The notes: generated by a model from the letters alone, not told the origin. A stretch of 64,000 nucleotides of DNA from Stomatobaculum longum (GCA_000242235.1 JH590861.1:444809-508808); one strand, 5' to 3'; numbered from the stretch's first letter, positions 18,272-26,940 are shown. Program-made: numbers and translations.

Positions 18272-19188
18272 TGTTCGGTCAGATAGCGCACGGCGCTCTC
18301 CACGGCATTCGCGCCGTCGGCAACCGCCGTAATCACCTGGCGGAGCTGCTTCTTCCGCACATCGCCCGCCGCGTAGACACCGGGCACATTGGTCTCACAG
18401 GTCTCGTCCGCAAGCACATAGCCGCGCTCATCCGTCTTGAGGAAGGGGAAGTTCCTTGACTCGGGGACAATGCCGACCGCGATAAAGAGGCCGTCGATCG
18501 CAAGTTCGGTCTCCGCGCCGCTCTTTTTGTTCTTCACGAGGATGGACTTTAATTGTCCCTCGCCGCGGATTTCTTCGACCGTCGAGTCGAGCACCAGCTC
18601 GATATTCTCCGCCGCGCGCACCTTGTCCTCGAGTACCTTGGCGCCGCGGAAACTGTCACGCCGGTGAATCAGATAGACCTTCCGACAGAGTCTCGCGAGA
18701 TAGAGCGCATCGCCGAGCGCCACATCGCCGCCGCCGACCACGGCCGTGACCTTGTTCCGGTAGAAATTGCCGTCGCAAGTCGCACAGTAAGAGACGCCGC
18801 TGCCGGTCAGCTCCTTCTCTCCCGGCACACCGAGGAGAGAGTGCTCCGCGCCGCTCGCAATCACGACGGTTTTCGCCGTATAGTCCGCCTCCGCGCCGAC
18901 CACGGTTCTGGTACCGTCCTCGTTGATGCGGACCTCTTTTACCTCATCGGTCACAAATGCGGTTCCGAGCTTCTCCGCATGCTCCCGGAACTTCTGTCCG
19001 AGCTCAAAACCGCCGATGCCCGGCAGTCCCGGATAGTTGTCCACTTCCAGGGTATTGATAATCTGACCGCCGCTGATCATCTGCTTTTCGATCACAATCA
19101 AATCCAACTTTGCTCTCTGTCCGTAAACCGCCGCCGCCAGTCCCGCGGGGCCGGACCCGATGATAATCATATCGTAAATCTGACTCAT
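18268..19188 (-). CDS. trxB: Thioredoxin reductase (NADPH, FAD)
   Basis: Low-molecular-weight flavoprotein disulfide reductase, 306 residues. It has an N-terminal FAD-binding motif GSGPAGLAAA, the redox pair C135-A-T-C138 in SYCATCDG, an NADPH-binding GGGDVALGDA, and the C-terminal FAD site VYAAGDVRKKQLRQV. It is the first gene of the operon with the RNase, recJ and apt. A GTGAGG site precedes ATG. No thioredoxin gene is adjacent. Confidence 0.96.
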   Translation of the reverse strand: MSQIYDMIIIGSGPAGLAAAVYGQRAKLDLIVIEKQMISGGQIINTLEVDNYPGLPGIGGFELGQKFREHAEKLGTAFVTDEVKEVRINEDGTRTVVGAEADYTAKTVVIASGAEHSLLGVPGEKELTGSGVSYCATCDGNFYRNKVTAVVGGGDVALGDALYLARLCRKVYLIHRRDSFRGAKVLEDKVRAAENIELVLDSTVEEIRGEGQLKSILVKNKKSGAETELAIDGLFIAVGIVPESRNFPFLKTDERGYVLADETCETNVPGVYAAGDVRKKQLRQVITAVADGANAVESAVRYLTEQ

Positions 19189-19213
19189 ACTGCCTCACTT
19201 TCGTATATAAAAA

Positions 19214-19234
19214 GGGCGTGTGAACTACACGCCC
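19214..19234. repeat. Perfect 8-bp inverted repeat at the trxB start region
   Basis: GGGCGTGT and ACACGCCC are separated by 5 bases, and minus-strand TTTTT follows. It looks like a terminator on the minus strand, but no minus-strand gene lies upstream to terminate, and it sits right at the predicted trxB transcription start. It may instead be an operator or a 5' leader hairpin. Confidence 0.6.
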
Positions 19235-19236
19235 AT

Positions 19237-19266
19237 AGTCTAGCACAGCACTAGGAATTGGCGCAA
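19237..19266 (-). promoter_or_regulatory. Predicted trxB operon promoter
   Basis: Minus-strand -35 TTGCGC (19261-19266), 18-base spacer, -10 TAGACT (19237-19242). Its -35 box shares bases with the -35 box of the opposite promoter for the SDR gene, so the two start sites compete for the same 9 bases. Confidence 0.5.
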
Positions 19267-19287
19267 GTCCCGCCGTTGTGCTACACT
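19258..19287 (+). promoter_or_regulatory. Predicted SDR gene promoter
   Basis: Plus-strand -35 TTGGCG (19258-19263), 18-base spacer, -10 TACACT (19282-19287), about 35 bases ahead of the ATG at 19322. Divergent to and overlapping the trxB promoter. Confidence 0.5.
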
Positions 19288-19321
19288 GGTCTCATTCGAA
19301 TCAAGCAAAGGAGTTCCCCGT

Positions 19322-20089
19322 ATGACAGAAATCCCAAACCCGAACACTTCCGTTTCCCGCCGTCCGGCAGCCCTCCTGACCGGCGCTTCCCGCGGCATAG
19401 GCAGCGCGATTGCCCTGCAACTTGCACAGTCCGGCTACGACCTCTTTTTGCTCGCTAGGAAAGAGCAGGAAAAGCTCGAGGACTGCGCGGCACTCTGCCG
19501 CGCGGCCGGTGCGCGCGTTGTCACCCGGCTCGCGGATGTCAGTGACAGCGCTGCCTGCGCCGAAGTCTTTACGGACTTTGACCGGCACTTTTCCGCACCG
19601 AACCTTCTGGTTGCAAACGCCGGCATCTCCCACCTCGGTCTCTTGCAGGACATGACCCCCGATGACTGGGATCATATGATACGCACGGATTTAAGTTCCT
19701 GCTTTTATCTCTCGAGGCTCGCGATTCCGCGCATGTTGCATGCCGGCAGCGGCAAGCTGATCTTTCTGTCCTCCGTCTGGGGCAGCCGCGGCGCCTCCTG
19801 CGAAGTCGCCTATTCCGCGGCCAAGGGCGGCGTCAACAGCTTTACCCGGGCGCTCGCCAAAGAACTTGCGCCATCTAACATTCAGGTCAACGCGATTGCG
19901 CCGGGCGCAATCGACACGGACATGAATGCCTGCCTCGACGCCGAAGAACGCCGTGCCCTCGAAGACGAGATTCCGGCAGGCCGCCTCGGTACAGCCGAAG
20001 AAGTCGCTGTTCTGGTCTGTCAGCTGGCAGCGGCGCCCGCCTATTTCACCGGCAACATACTGACCCTCTCGGGCGGCTGGGCACTTTAA
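19322..20089 (+). CDS. Short-chain dehydrogenase/reductase, FabG-like
   Basis: 255-residue NAD(P)-dependent oxidoreductase of the classical SDR family. Cofactor motif TGASRGIGSAIA near residue 20, the NAG motif (VANAGISH), catalytic Ser in LSSVWGS, and YSAAK for the Tyr/Lys pair; the C-terminus TGNILTLSGGWAL is FabG-like. Substrate may be 3-oxoacyl-ACP, but it is a lone gene without fatty-acid neighbours, so another ketone substrate is equally possible. It has its own promoter and an AAAGGAG ribosome binding site. Confidence 0.9.
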   Translation: MTEIPNPNTSVSRRPAALLTGASRGIGSAIALQLAQSGYDLFLLARKEQEKLEDCAALCRAAGARVVTRLADVSDSAACAEVFTDFDRHFSAPNLLVANAGISHLGLLQDMTPDDWDHMIRTDLSSCFYLSRLAIPRMLHAGSGKLIFLSSVWGSRGASCEVAYSAAKGGVNSFTRALAKELAPSNIQVNAIAPGAIDTDMNACLDAEERRALEDEIPAGRLGTAEEVAVLVCQLAAAPAYFTGNILTLSGGWAL

Positions 20090-20095
20090 GCCGCC

Positions 20096-20995
20096 TCAGG
20101 TCTCAAAGAGATCAAAGAGAGATAGCTGTTGCCCCGCCCGCCTGTCAAGAAACGCATGGCGATAGGCAAACAAGGCCTCCTGATCGGTAACCAGTCGGCA
20201 GGCCGCCGTGCTCTTTTGAAAAAACTCGGCAAGTGCCGCTGCGTTCGGCGACAGAAACATGCCCGCCTTTCTCGGCTTGCCGGGCGGCAACAGGGCCTCG
20301 TACTTTTCCGGCAGTTCCGGGTCAAGCTCCCGGAGACAGGAAAAGAAATAGGCGGAAGAACCCGCCCGGAGCGTCACGCCGAACCCGTTCTGAATCACAC
20401 CGTAGACCCGCGCCTCGACGCAGTCGCCGAGCAGAGCTTCGAGATTTTCAAGGCTGTCCGTCAGATAAGGCAGCACGGGTCCGAGTGTCACAACCGTCGG
20501 AATCCCGGCGTCGCGGAGCGCCCGCAATAATTCCAGCCGCTCCCCGACCGCGCTCTCCGCCGGTTCGAGGCGCGAAGCAAGTGCCTCGTCCGTCGTGGTC
20601 AGCATGACCTCGACCACACAGCGGGTTTTCCGCTGGATGCTCTCCAGAATATCGAGATCCCGGAGCATGCGAAGCGACTTGGTGCGGAGCGAGACGCCGA
20701 ACTCCATGCGGTCTATGACCTCGAGCGAGCGGCGCATGAGCAAGGTCTCCTCTTCCTCTTTCGGATAGGGTTCGCTCGCCGAGCCCACCATAATCATGCA
20801 GCGGCTCTGCTTCCGCCGCAGGGTCGCCTCCAGAAGTTCCGGCGCGTTGACCTTCGCCTCAAGCTCCCCGTCCGATTCCCGAAAGCGGCTCGAAGCTATT
20901 TTTGCGTCGCAGGACAGGATACTGCACACACCGCCTCGGTAAATGTTCAGACCATTTTGCGTCGACAATATGGTTTTTGCAACGCGCTCGTGCAT
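20096..20995 (-). CDS. SPL-like radical SAM family protein with damaged cluster motif
   Basis: 299 residues resembling spore-photoproduct-lyase-like radical SAM proteins: the start NGLNIYRG, then GSASEPYPKEEEE, LRTKSLRMLRDLDIL, VEVMLTTTDE and IPTVVTLGPVLPYL all follow that family. Family members have a CxxxCxxC cluster motif right after YRG. Here the corresponding residues are G22, I26 and C29 (YRGGVCSILSCDA), so only the last Cys is kept, with an extra Cys at 24 and no length change. Cluster binding is therefore doubtful. It overlaps the upstream peptidase-like gene by 137 bases. Fold assignment is fairly firm; activity is not. Confidence 0.7.
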   Translation of the reverse strand: MHERVAKTILSTQNGLNIYRGGVCSILSCDAKIASSRFRESDGELEAKVNAPELLEATLRRKQSRCMIMVGSASEPYPKEEEETLLMRRSLEVIDRMEFGVSLRTKSLRMLRDLDILESIQRKTRCVVEVMLTTTDEALASRLEPAESAVGERLELLRALRDAGIPTVVTLGPVLPYLTDSLENLEALLGDCVEARVYGVIQNGFGVTLRAGSSAYFFSCLRELDPELPEKYEALLPPGKPRKAGMFLSPNAAALAEFFQKSTAACRLVTDQEALFAYRHAFLDRRAGQQLSLFDLFET

Positions 20996-21524
20996 CTTCT
21001 CTCTCCTCTCCCGGCAGCAAGAGGCGCACCACCCGTCGGCCGCCTAAATGCTCTCTGCGAAAATATTCCATGGTCTCGACAAAATCTTCCTTGCCGTCGG
21101 CCGCATTGAAAAAGCGATAGCGCGCGGGCGTCTCGTCGCTGACGCGCACAAAGGCAATATAATGCGGCTCTCTGCCCTCGATATAGCGGAGAATGCCGCG
21201 CGGCGCGGCGCTCTCCCGCACAATGCGCACCAGTTCCTCACCGCTCCCGTAAATACGCGCAATCGGAATGTGCTTCTCTTTAAAATAGCGCACCATGGTC
21301 GGAAACGGTGTGCCGTGTGTCCCCTCATAGGGGAGAATGCGGCGCATGGCCTCATAGACCGCCTCAACCGCTATGCCGCGTCCCGCGGCATACTCTGCGT
21401 TGTAAATCGCAACCCAGCCGCAGCCGTTAAACGAGGTGGGATAACGCCCATACGGAAAATTGCTCAGATAATCCTGATCTTTTAAAAACCCATCTTTCGA
21501 AAATGCGCGCGGATCAATCTTCAT
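20859..21524 (-). CDS. Papain-like (C39-type) cysteine peptidase-like protein
   Basis: 221 residues. The pattern YPTSFNGCGWVAIYNAE gives a candidate nucleophile C35, followed by a His context (EPHYIAFVRV, H121) and an Asn/Asp context (RYRFFNAADG), as in papain-like C39/BtrH-type folds. No signal peptide, so likely cytoplasmic. The recognisable domain ends near residue 172. The last 45 residues are read in another frame over the start of the SPL-like gene and look like accidental extension. Function is unknown; a maturation or amide-transfer role is only a possibility. Confidence 0.55.
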   Translation of the reverse strand: MKIDPRAFSKDGFLKDQDYLSNFPYGRYPTSFNGCGWVAIYNAEYAAGRGIAVEAVYEAMRRILPYEGTHGTPFPTMVRYFKEKHIPIARIYGSGEELVRIVRESAAPRGILRYIEGREPHYIAFVRVSDETPARYRFFNAADGKEDFVETMEYFRREHLGGRRVVRLLLPGEEREDARARCKNHIVDAKWSEHLPRRCVQYPVLRRKNSFEPLSGIGRGA

Positions 21525-21554
21525 CGTCTGTGATACCTCTCTCTTATGCCGGAA

Positions 21555-21631
21555 ACGCGGAGCCCTAAAAAGGACTCCGCGTCGTCATCAGCGCTACCTT
21601 TTATCTTAGCATATCTTCACATTCGCTACAA
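21555..21631 (-). promoter_or_regulatory. Predicted promoter and leader hairpin of the peptidase-like gene
   Basis: Minus-strand -35 TTGTAG (21626-21631), 17-base spacer, -10 TAAGAT (21603-21608). Between it and the start codon at 21524 lies an inverted repeat ACGCGGAG...CTCCGCGT (21555-21582). The hairpin is either the terminator of the upstream transporter transcript or a leader structure of the peptidase-like gene; its T-tract is weak. Confidence 0.45.
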
Positions 21632-21671
21632 TCCTAATCTCCGGCTGCGCAAGAAAAAGCAGAAAAAGTGC

Positions 21672-22946
21672 TCAGTGCAGCAGAATCGCGGCGAGAATCC
21701 CCCCGAGCGTCAGCATGAGCGCCCCTATGCTCCTGGTCACAATCTGCGCAAAGGGCAGGAGCGACATGCGATCCGCCGCCGAGAGCACGGCTACATTGCC
21801 GGAGCCGCCCATATTTGTCGTGCACATGCCGGCCGCGATCGAGGCCTCGAGCGGATAAAAGCCCATGAGTCTGCTGCCCACAAAACCCGCGGTCAGCGTG
21901 ATTACGAGCACGCCGAGCACGATGGTCAAAAGATACGGCAGCGTGAGCACTGACGCGAGGCGGTTTAAGTCGAGGAGTACAATGCCTATCCCCGTGAGCG
22001 CCGCCGCCGTAAAAGCGCGAATCACAAACTGTCCCCAGACCGCCGCGGCCTCTTCCATCTCTCCCGGCAGGACAGAAAAGCCCTTTGCCGCCATAATACA
22101 GAGTATCATGCCCGCATAGGCGGGCAGCGCCGGGATAAAGCCGTGTAAGAGCGCGCCTGCCGTATAAAAGGCGAGCGAGAGCAGAAGTCCCGCGAGCAGA
22201 CTCCCGAAGTCTGCCTGTGACATACTTTTTTTCTGCACTGCCCCCTCCCCCCGAAGGAGCTGCCCGTCGCCGCTCAGCTTCGGAAAGCGCGCCGAAAGCC
22301 GCACCGTAAGCGCGCCGAACAGAATCGAGACAATGTTTCCGAGCACCGTAGCCGGTGCAATCCTGGTCAGAATCTCACCGGCCGGTATGCCGCTCGCCTC
22401 CGCATAGATTGCGGAGAGCGGCACCGCGCCCGCGGTCATCCCGCCGGAAGTCATCGGAATCGCGATATAGAGCAGGCTCTCTGTCACCGAAAAACCCTGC
22501 AAAAAACCGAGCAGCACCACGACCGCCGTCCCCGCCGCGACACCGGCAAGCGCAGTCGGCAGAATGCGGAGGGAGGCGCGAAACAAAAGCCGCCGGTCAA
22601 TCTGAAAGAGACTTCCCGTAATAAGCGCCGCTATGTAGAAAATCAGAAAGCCCTCGCTCTCTATAAAGCGGCCGAGTATCTCTGTGCTGTCCTTCGGCAA
22701 AAGGCCGCTCACCCCGATTGCCGCGCCGCCGAGCACACAGACCACCGAACCCCCGAAATAGGTTCGCACAAGCGGCACACTCTTTCCGAGTTCGTTCAGA
22801 CCCTCGCCGAGCACCAGAAGTAAAAATAAGCCGCCCGGCAACCCGGCCGGAATCACGCCGCAACGCAGCGCGAGGAACAGCAGTCCCAGCACGATGAGGT
22901 AGAGCGGCAGCGGAAGTCCCGCGACCCGTTTCATTTCTTTTCTCAT
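21672..22946 (-). CDS. 2-hydroxycarboxylate (citrate/malate-type) transporter, 2HCT family
   Basis: 424-residue multi-pass membrane protein with about ten or more hydrophobic segments. The two GGxG-type reentrant loops of the CitS/CitP family are visible: SGGMTAGAVPLSAIYAE in the first half and TTNMGGSGNVAVLSAADRM in the second, with a basic cytoplasmic loop between halves (KKSMSQADF). Members take up citrate, malate or lactate with Na+ or H+ or by precursor/product exchange; substrate here is unknown and no citrate lyase genes are near. The start ATG overlaps the SF0329-like gene stop in ATGA. Confidence 0.9.
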   Translation of the reverse strand: MRKEMKRVAGLPLPLYLIVLGLLFLALRCGVIPAGLPGGLFLLLVLGEGLNELGKSVPLVRTYFGGSVVCVLGGAAIGVSGLLPKDSTEILGRFIESEGFLIFYIAALITGSLFQIDRRLLFRASLRILPTALAGVAAGTAVVVLLGFLQGFSVTESLLYIAIPMTSGGMTAGAVPLSAIYAEASGIPAGEILTRIAPATVLGNIVSILFGALTVRLSARFPKLSGDGQLLRGEGAVQKKSMSQADFGSLLAGLLLSLAFYTAGALLHGFIPALPAYAGMILCIMAAKGFSVLPGEMEEAAAVWGQFVIRAFTAAALTGIGIVLLDLNRLASVLTLPYLLTIVLGVLVITLTAGFVGSRLMGFYPLEASIAAGMCTTNMGGSGNVAVLSAADRMSLLPFAQIVTRSIGALMLTLGGILAAILLH

Positions 22947-23452
22947 CCCTCACGCTCTCCTTCCGCTGCCATTCCCTCTGCGGCTGCCCGTATCGCAAAA
23001 AATTCCCGAAATGTTTTCTCCTCCCCTTCGATGCCCTGTCTTATTTTTTCCAGTCTCCGTTTTCCGACCCTGCGGTCCAGAATCGCGAAAATGCGGACCA
23101 GCATATTTTCGCTCGCGAGACTCTCTTCTATGCTCTGATTGTCAAACATCGAAAAGGCCCTATAGAAACTCTGCTGGTCAAAGACGCCGAGCTGTACCGC
23201 GGTGTCATCCATAAACGCCATCTCCTCTTTCATCCGCCTCTCGTAGCGCGCATCCCGCGGAAATAACGCAGCTTTCAGCCAGTTGTTATAATAGCAGCCA
23301 GCAATGATTTCCTTACCGTCAAGGCGTATCGCCGCGCGCCCCTCATGATCCGGGCACTGACTGTAACTCGTCGCATAATATTGAATATGCCCGCGGAGAG
23401 ACGCTGCCAAATATTCGTTCTCCAATTTGCTTCTCATGCCGCTCCAGCTCAC
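22943..23452 (-). CDS. SF0329-family protein of unknown function
   Basis: 169 residues, soluble, charged. The start SWSGMRSKLENEYLAASLRGHIQYYATSY and the following RAAIRLDGKEI resemble the small uncharacterised SF0329 family. No catalytic motif is recognised. It starts with GTG behind GGGAGG and its stop overlaps the transporter start, so it is co-translated with a 2HCT transporter; a role linked to that transport is only a guess. Confidence 0.6.
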   Translation of the reverse strand: MSWSGMRSKLENEYLAASLRGHIQYYATSYSQCPDHEGRAAIRLDGKEIIAGCYYNNWLKAALFPRDARYERRMKEEMAFMDDTAVQLGVFDQQSFYRAFSMFDNQSIEESLASENMLVRIFAILDRRVGKRRLEKIRQGIEGEEKTFREFFAIRAAAEGMAAEGEREG

Positions 23453-23509
23453 CGTATGCCTCCCGCTTCCGAATTTCTCATCCTAACTCATTCTAATGTG
23501 AATGCTCTC

Positions 23510-23539
23510 ATCTTAATTTACCCCGCAATTCCCTGTCAA
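23510..23539 (-). promoter_or_regulatory. Predicted promoter of the SF0329-transporter operon
   Basis: Consensus -35 TTGACA (23534-23539), 18-base spacer, -10 TAAGAT (23510-23515) on the minus strand, about 60 bases upstream of the GTG start. Confidence 0.6.
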
Positions 23540-23619
23540 GAAAGCCGCTTCGGTGGCATAATAGAGTCCGACCCAAAATCGGGTTTTATCAAAATCCGCT
23601 TTGTATTTTAGGAGGCTCT

Positions 23620-24672
23620 ATGCGTTACCCCCACTTTTTACCCGAAAACGGAAGCATCGGCTTTATTGCCCCTTCCTTCGGTGCTGTCACGGAACCCTAC
23701 CGCTCCGCCTTTCTGAATGCCCGTGCCAAATTCGAAACCATGGGCTACCGCTGCGTGACCGGCCCGAATGCCTTTGTGCAGGAAGGCGTCGGCATCAGCA
23801 ATACGCCGGAAGCCTGCGCCGCAGAGGTCAACGACTTTTTTACAAGAAAAGATATCGACATCCTTATGTCACTCGGCGGCGGTGAGCTCATGTGCACCAT
23901 TCTGGATGCGGTCGACTTTCCCGCCATCGCGGCCGCTTCCCCCAAGTGGTTTATGGGCTTTTCAGACAACACAAACCTCACTTTCCTCCTGCCGACCCTC
24001 TGCGATACGGCAGCCATCTACGGCCCGAACGCGCCGGCCTTCGGCATGGAGCCTTGGCACTCGGCGCTTTTCGATGCCTTCGGTTTACTCACCGGTAAGC
24101 GCAAGGCATTTGACAACTATCCCCGCTGGCAGTATACCGCCCTCCGCGACGAAGAGCACCCGCTGCTCCCTTACCATTTAGACCGCGAGACCAAACTCCG
24201 CTGCTTTTGTCCGGATTCGCACGGCGACCTGAGGGAGACAGAGGCGCCGCTCACGCTCCGCGGGCGCTTACTCGGCGGCTGCCTCGATATCCTAGGCGGG
24301 CTCGCGGGAACCTCCTTTGACCGCGTGGAAGAATTTTTAGAGCGCTATCCGGACGAGCCCATACTCTGGTTCTTTGAGTCCTGCGACCTCAATGTCTTCG
24401 ATATGGAGCGCGTCCTCTGGCGGCTCGCGCACTGCGGCTGGTTCTCCCGCGTCGGCGGCTTTCTGATCGGGCGTCCCCTGCACTTTGACGAGCCGCTCTT
24501 CGGGCTCGACCAGTACGCGGCTGTCCTCCACCGCCTCGAAAAATACCGCGTCCCGATTATCATGGATGCGGACTTCGGACATCTCCCGCCGGCACTCCCG
24601 CTGGTCAGCGGTGCCCTTGCGACCGTCGCACGAAGCGGAAATACACTCCGCCTCTCCTACGATTTTCACTGA
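23620..24672 (+). CDS. S66-family peptidase (LD-carboxypeptidase/MccF-like)
   Basis: 350 residues, cytoplasmic. The N-terminus GSIGFIAPSFG and the glycine-rich SLGGGELM match the S66 family. The nucleophile is S115 in MGFSDNTNLTF; a Glu in the IGRPLHFDEPLFG region and a His in DADFGHLPPALPL would complete the Ser-Glu-His triad. Relatives include muropeptide LD-carboxypeptidases (peptidoglycan recycling) and MccF-like peptidases giving microcin C immunity; length and IIMDADFGHLPP fit the MccF-like side. TAGGAGG ribosome binding site. Confidence 0.87.
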   Translation: MRYPHFLPENGSIGFIAPSFGAVTEPYRSAFLNARAKFETMGYRCVTGPNAFVQEGVGISNTPEACAAEVNDFFTRKDIDILMSLGGGELMCTILDAVDFPAIAAASPKWFMGFSDNTNLTFLLPTLCDTAAIYGPNAPAFGMEPWHSALFDAFGLLTGKRKAFDNYPRWQYTALRDEEHPLLPYHLDRETKLRCFCPDSHGDLRETEAPLTLRGRLLGGCLDILGGLAGTSFDRVEEFLERYPDEPILWFFESCDLNVFDMERVLWRLAHCGWFSRVGGFLIGRPLHFDEPLFGLDQYAAVLHRLEKYRVPIIMDADFGHLPPALPLVSGALATVARSGNTLRLSYDFH

Positions 24673-24730
24673 AACGCTGTTATCTATCGCATAAATATCC
24701 ATGCATTTTACTGAAATTCGGTTGCCTCTG

Positions 24731-24759
24731 TTTACAGCGCTTTTTTCCTGTGGTACAGT
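24731..24759 (+). promoter_or_regulatory. Predicted glnN promoter
   Basis: -35 TTTACA (24731-24736), 17-base spacer, -10 TACAGT (24754-24759), about 38 bases ahead of the glnN ATG. No regulator site was recognised. Confidence 0.55.
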
Positions 24760-24796
24760 CACGCAAACATGTTCACTTGCATACAAGGAGGAACCA

Positions 24797-26932
24797 ATGG
24801 AAGAAAAACGCGAAAGGGCAAACATTGCGGAACTGTTCGGTGAAAATGTATTCGGCGACCGCGTGATGCGGGAGCGCCTGCCGAAGGCCGTCTACCGGCG
24901 CGTGCGTGAAATGATGACCGAGGGCTACGAACTGGAGCCCGCGATTGCGGATTCCGTCGCCCAGGCGATGAAGGAATGGGCCGTCGAGAACGGCGCGACC
25001 CACTACACCCACTGGTTCCAGCCGCTCTCCGGCGTCGCCGCCGAGAAGCACGACAGCTTCCTCTCCGGCGTGGATTCCGAGGGACGCGCCCTGCTTGAAT
25101 TCTCCGGCAAAAACCTGGTCCGGAGCGAGGCCGATGCCTCTTCCTTCCCCTCCGGCGGTCTCCGCGCCACCTTTGAGGCGCGCGGCTACACGGTCTGGGA
25201 TTGCACGAGCCCTGCCTTTCTCCGGAAAGAGGGCGACTGCGTGACGCTCTGTATCCCGACCGCCTTCTGTGCCTACGCGGGCGAGGCGCTCGACCAGAAG
25301 ACGCCCCTGCTCCGCTCCATGCAGGCCTTAAACCGCGAGGCGCTTCGCATTTTAAAGCTCTTCGGCATAGACGACGCGAAATGGGTCAAGCCCTCGGTCG
25401 GCGCCGAGCAGGAATATTTCCTCATTGACCGCGAAAAGTATTTGAAGCGGAAGGATCTGATTTACACCGGCCGCACGCTCTTCGGCAGTATGCCCGCAAA
25501 GGGCCAGGAGCTCGACGACCACTACTTCGGCGTGCTCCGGAAGCGCATCGCCGCGTTTATGCGCGATGTGGACATGGAACTCTGGAAGCTCGGCGTCAGC
25601 GCAAAGACCGAGCACAACGAAGTCGCGCCCTGCCAGCACGAGCTCGCGCCGATTTTTGAAGAGGCAAATCTCGCGGTCGACCACAACCAGCTGACCATGG
25701 AGATCCTCCAGAAGCAGGCCGGTCGCCACGGGCTCGAATGTCTGCTGCACGAGAAGCCCTTTGCCGGTGTCAACGGCTCGGGCAAGCACAACAACTGGTC
25801 CGTCTCGACCGACACCGGTTTAAACCTCTTAAACCCCGGCAAGCGCCCGCACGAGAATCAGCTGTTTCTCCTGACGCTCGCCTGTGTGCTCGCGGCCGTG
25901 GATACGCACGCCGACCTCCTGCGTCTCTCCGCGGCAAATGTCGGCAATGACCACCGCCTCGGCGCGGACGAGGCGCCGCCCGCCATCATCTCCTGCTTCC
26001 TCGGCAGCCAGCTCGAGGATATTGTCGCACAGATTATCGAGACCGGCAGAGCGAGCAGCTCGCTCTCCGGAAAGAGCCTCGAGACCCATGTCGACACGCT
26101 CCCGAATCTCTACGCCGATGTGACCGACCGAAACCGCACCTCGCCCTTCGCCTTCACCGGCAACAAGTTCGAGTTCCGCATGGTCGGCTCTGGCGACAGC
26201 ATCGCGAGCGCCAATATTGTTCTGAATACGATACTCGCCGAGCAGTTCCGCCTCGCGGCCGACCGCCTCGAACAGGCCTCTTCCGTCAAAGAAACTGCTT
26301 GGGAACTGATACGCGAACTCTTAACTGCGCATCAGCGCATTGTCTTCAACGGCAACGGCTACTCCGAGGAGTGGGTACAGGAGGCAGCGCGGCGCGGGCT
26401 CCCGAACTTAAAATCCTCGATTGACGCGATTCCCGCCTTCACAAGCAAAAAGGCCGTGGAACTCTTCTCTGCCTTCGGCATCTACTCCGAGACCGAGTTA
26501 AAGAGCCGCAGCATTGTCGCCTACGAGAACTATGCAAAGCGCATCAACATTGAGGCGCGCGCCATGATCAATATCTCCGGCAAGCAGTTGATTCCCGCGG
26601 CGATTCACTATGTGACCCGGCTTGCGACCTCGGTGAATCAGGTGAAGAGCGCCTGCTCCGCGGCCGATGTGAGCGCGCAGGAGGATTTGCTGCTCCGCGC
26701 GAGCGAGCTCCTCAGCGATATGAAGCGAAGCCGCGAGAAGTTACAGAGCGATACCGATCTCGCCGCCTCCATTCAGGACCCGGCTGCGCGCGCCGCAGCC
26801 TACCACACGCAGATTGTCACGGACATGCGGATTCTTCGCGAAAGCGCCGATGCGCTCGAGACCGTAATTGACAAGGATCTCTGGCCGCTCCCGAGCTACG
26901 GCGACATGCTGTTTGAAGTCAGTGAGCCGTAA
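24797..26932 (+). CDS. glnN: Type III glutamine synthetase
   Basis: ATP-dependent glutamine synthesis from glutamate and ammonia. 711 residues, the large GSIII class rather than the 450-residue GSI. Family signatures include FGENVFGDRVM near the start, KPSVGAEQEYFLID, AKTEHNEVAPCQHELAPIFEEAN, VNGSGKHNNWSV and NRTSPFAFTGNKFEFRMVGS. Start chosen at ATG 24797, 5 bases after a perfect AAGGAGG; a 32-codon upstream extension covers the promoter. Monocistronic, with a strong terminator after it. Confidence 0.96.
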   Translation: MEEKRERANIAELFGENVFGDRVMRERLPKAVYRRVREMMTEGYELEPAIADSVAQAMKEWAVENGATHYTHWFQPLSGVAAEKHDSFLSGVDSEGRALLEFSGKNLVRSEADASSFPSGGLRATFEARGYTVWDCTSPAFLRKEGDCVTLCIPTAFCAYAGEALDQKTPLLRSMQALNREALRILKLFGIDDAKWVKPSVGAEQEYFLIDREKYLKRKDLIYTGRTLFGSMPAKGQELDDHYFGVLRKRIAAFMRDVDMELWKLGVSAKTEHNEVAPCQHELAPIFEEANLAVDHNQLTMEILQKQAGRHGLECLLHEKPFAGVNGSGKHNNWSVSTDTGLNLLNPGKRPHENQLFLLTLACVLAAVDTHADLLRLSAANVGNDHRLGADEAPPAIISCFLGSQLEDIVAQIIETGRASSSLSGKSLETHVDTLPNLYADVTDRNRTSPFAFTGNKFEFRMVGSGDSIASANIVLNTILAEQFRLAADRLEQASSVKETAWELIRELLTAHQRIVFNGNGYSEEWVQEAARRGLPNLKSSIDAIPAFTSKKAVELFSAFGIYSETELKSRSIVAYENYAKRINIEARAMINISGKQLIPAAIHYVTRLATSVNQVKSACSAADVSAQEDLLLRASELLSDMKRSREKLQSDTDLAASIQDPAARAAAYHTQIVTDMRILRESADALETVIDKDLWPLPSYGDMLFEVSEP

Positions 26933-26940
26933 TGATAGAT

